Below, one piece after another: positions 6,698 to 7,285 of a stretch of 7,285 nt of DNA; position 1 is the first letter of the stretch; each line of letters opens with the position of its first letter. Origin of the DNA: Treponema sp. UBA4326 (GTDB lineage: Bacteria; Spirochaetota; Spirochaetia; Treponematales; Treponemataceae); contig DGTW01000100.1 of the NCBI GenBank assembly GCA_002393835.1, positions 1 through 7,285 on the forward strand, read 5' to 3'. Position numbers and translations under genes: made by a program. The notes below the pieces were generated by a model. That model had not been told where the DNA came from, searched no databases, and saw only the letters and a program-made list of their open reading frames with translations.

Positions 6698-6979
6698 ATG
6701 TTTTTATCCGTAGTCTTAGATCCAGGCGGAATTGACAGCGCGAAGGCAATCGCTGAAATTCTCGGCCGCTACAGTTTCAAAAAAGTCCAGAAAGCCTGCT
6801 GGGAAAACTTTCAGATTAACGAGGCTCAGCTTACAAATTTAAAGCGGGAAATTGATTCCGTTACGGACTATTATGATTCCCTCAGAATCTATCAGTTCCC
6901 GGTGAATTCAAATTTCGCAGTAACGGAGCTCCGTCACAAACAGTGGAAACGAAGCGTCTACGGGGCCAAACAAAGCTAA
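6698..6979 (+). CDS. Stand-alone Cas2-like small protein
   Basis: This 93-residue protein has the length and pattern of the Cas2 family, small ferredoxin-fold dimers. Strand 1 is MFLSVVLD with D8 at the position of the conserved aspartate of Cas2. A helix (SAKAIAEILGRY, 14-25) leads into KKVQKACWE (28-36), which matches the xRVQxSVFE strand of Cas2. A second helix is about 41-54, and DSLRIYQFPV (60-69) matches the DSVRIYxL strand. The usual YD at the end of strand 1 is LD here. No cas1, other cas gene or CRISPR array lies in the window, so this is an orphan. prfB follows after 26 nt on the same strand, so the two are probably co-transcribed. Family resemblance is by eye; true function (nuclease, integrase partner, toxin-like RNase or RNA-binding) is unknown. 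The start matches the family N-terminus despite lacking a ribosome binding site. Confidence 0.7.
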   Translation: MFLSVVLDPGGIDSAKAIAEILGRYSFKKVQKACWENFQINEAQLTNLKREIDSVTDYYDSLRIYQFPVNSNFAVTELRHKQWKRSVYGAKQS

Positions 6980-7005
6980 ATAACAATTTAATATAGGAGC
7001 GAAAA

Positions 7006-7285
7006 ATGCTAGAAGAACTTAAAGAACCGATTACCAGCCTTGAAGAAGATATAAAAAATGTCTGGGGGCGTCTTTGACGCGCCTGCCATCGATAAAAAAA
7101 TAGCCGAAACCGAAAAACTCACAGCCGCAGAAGATTTCTGGAATGATGCCGAAAAGGCCCAGAAGGTTATGAACGACCTCAAGCTTTTAAAAGGCCGGGT
7201 TGAGCCATGGCGGGAACTTTTGCAGAAAATCGATGACATCAAGACTCTTTACGAGCTTGGAAGCGAAGGCGGTGATGATTCTGTC
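7006..7285 (+). CDS. prfB: Peptide chain release factor 2, N-terminal part, with programmed +1 frameshift
   Basis: RF2 recognises UGA and UAA stop codons and triggers peptide release on the ribosome. Translation starts at ATG 7006 (Shine-Dalgarno AGGAG at 6995-6999, six bases before) and reads 23 codons, MLEELKEPITSL to NVWGRL, to an in-frame TGA at 7075-7077. Skipping T7075 continues in the +1 frame as DAPAIDKKIAETEKLTAAEDFW and onwards, open to the window edge (70 more codons). These sequences match the helical N-terminal domain of RF2, including the SxxxxDxxxxxxxIAELE-like region and the EDFWND motif. The catalytic GGQ and the SPF recognition motif lie beyond the window. The gene is not a pseudogene: the slip site is canonical and annotated separately. 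RF2 level is expected to be autoregulated by this site, because scarce RF2 slows termination at the UGA and favours slipping. Confidence 0.95.
7064..7078 (+). promoter_or_regulatory. prfB programmed +1 ribosomal frameshift site
   Basis: GGGGG (7064-7068) acts as an internal Shine-Dalgarno element, followed by CGT, the slippery codon CTT (7072-7074) and TGA C (7075-7078). The E. coli site is AGGGGG TAT CTT TGA C, so the purine tract, the one-codon spacer, the CTT and the TGA followed by C are all in the same register. The tRNA-Leu on CUU slips to UUU and the ribosome continues with GAC (Asp). Here it occurs at codon 24. Confidence 0.95.

Noticed and set aside
7006..7077. prfB as a frameshifted pseudogene
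   Set aside because: The stop sits in the canonical RF2 slip site (GGGGG, CTT, TGA C), and both flanking frames match RF2.
7009..7242. 77-codon minus-strand frame opposite prfB
   Set aside because: It is the antisense shadow of the prfB coding region, with no ribosome binding site and a low-complexity Phe/Ser-rich product.

Overview
The window looks like a chromosomal, largely housekeeping segment of a spirochaete, most probably a Treponema. The reasons are the order phoH, pgpH-type HD gene, ybeY, tlyC/corC, the exported TPR protein behind them, the moderate GC content and the general style of the exported proteins. Genus is an inference from protein style, not a database match.

Layout, left to right. 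Positions 1-258 hold the C-terminal end of a PhoH-family ATPase, entered inside its Walker B region. It overlaps by 8 nt a membrane HD-domain protein of the PgpH type (251-2002, predicted cyclic-di-AMP phosphodiesterase), which overlaps by 1 nt the rRNA-processing endoribonuclease YbeY (2002-2484). After a 91-nt gap holding an imperfect inverted repeat comes a CBS-pair/CorC_HlyC protein (tlyC, 2576-3397). A second copy of the same kind of repeat (3399-3517) follows, then a large exported TPR protein (3541-5661). These five genes all read rightwards. A leftward gene for an exported fibronectin-III-like/TPR-like protein (5696-6634) converges on the TPR gene. It is divergent from a small Cas2-like gene (6698-6979). 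The last gene is prfB (release factor 2, 7006 to the window edge), which contains a textbook programmed +1 frameshift and therefore appears broken to a simple ORF scan.

How the genes relate. PhoH, YbeY and the CBS protein form a neighbourhood conserved in many bacteria (ybeZ-ybeY-ybeX in E. coli) tied to ribosome and rRNA quality. The intervening HD gene adds cyclic-di-AMP turnover, as in Firmicutes. The Cas2-like gene and prfB are 26 nt apart and probably share a transcript.

The most interesting signals are: (a) a stand-alone Cas2-like protein with no cas1 or CRISPR array in view, placed directly before prfB; (b) three genes with no Shine-Dalgarno sequence (TPR gene, leftward gene, Cas2-like gene), each with a -10-like hexamer exactly 6 nt before the ATG, which predicts leaderless mRNAs, while the genes inside operons have good Shine-Dalgarno sequences; (c) divergent promoters that appear to share an overlapping -35 palindrome; (d) two related repeats built from 9-10-nt CACAGATT-like units that bracket tlyC; and (e) a PgpH-type protein with a much reduced extracytoplasmic domain. 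I saw no tRNA, rRNA, CRISPR array, insertion sequence or phage gene.
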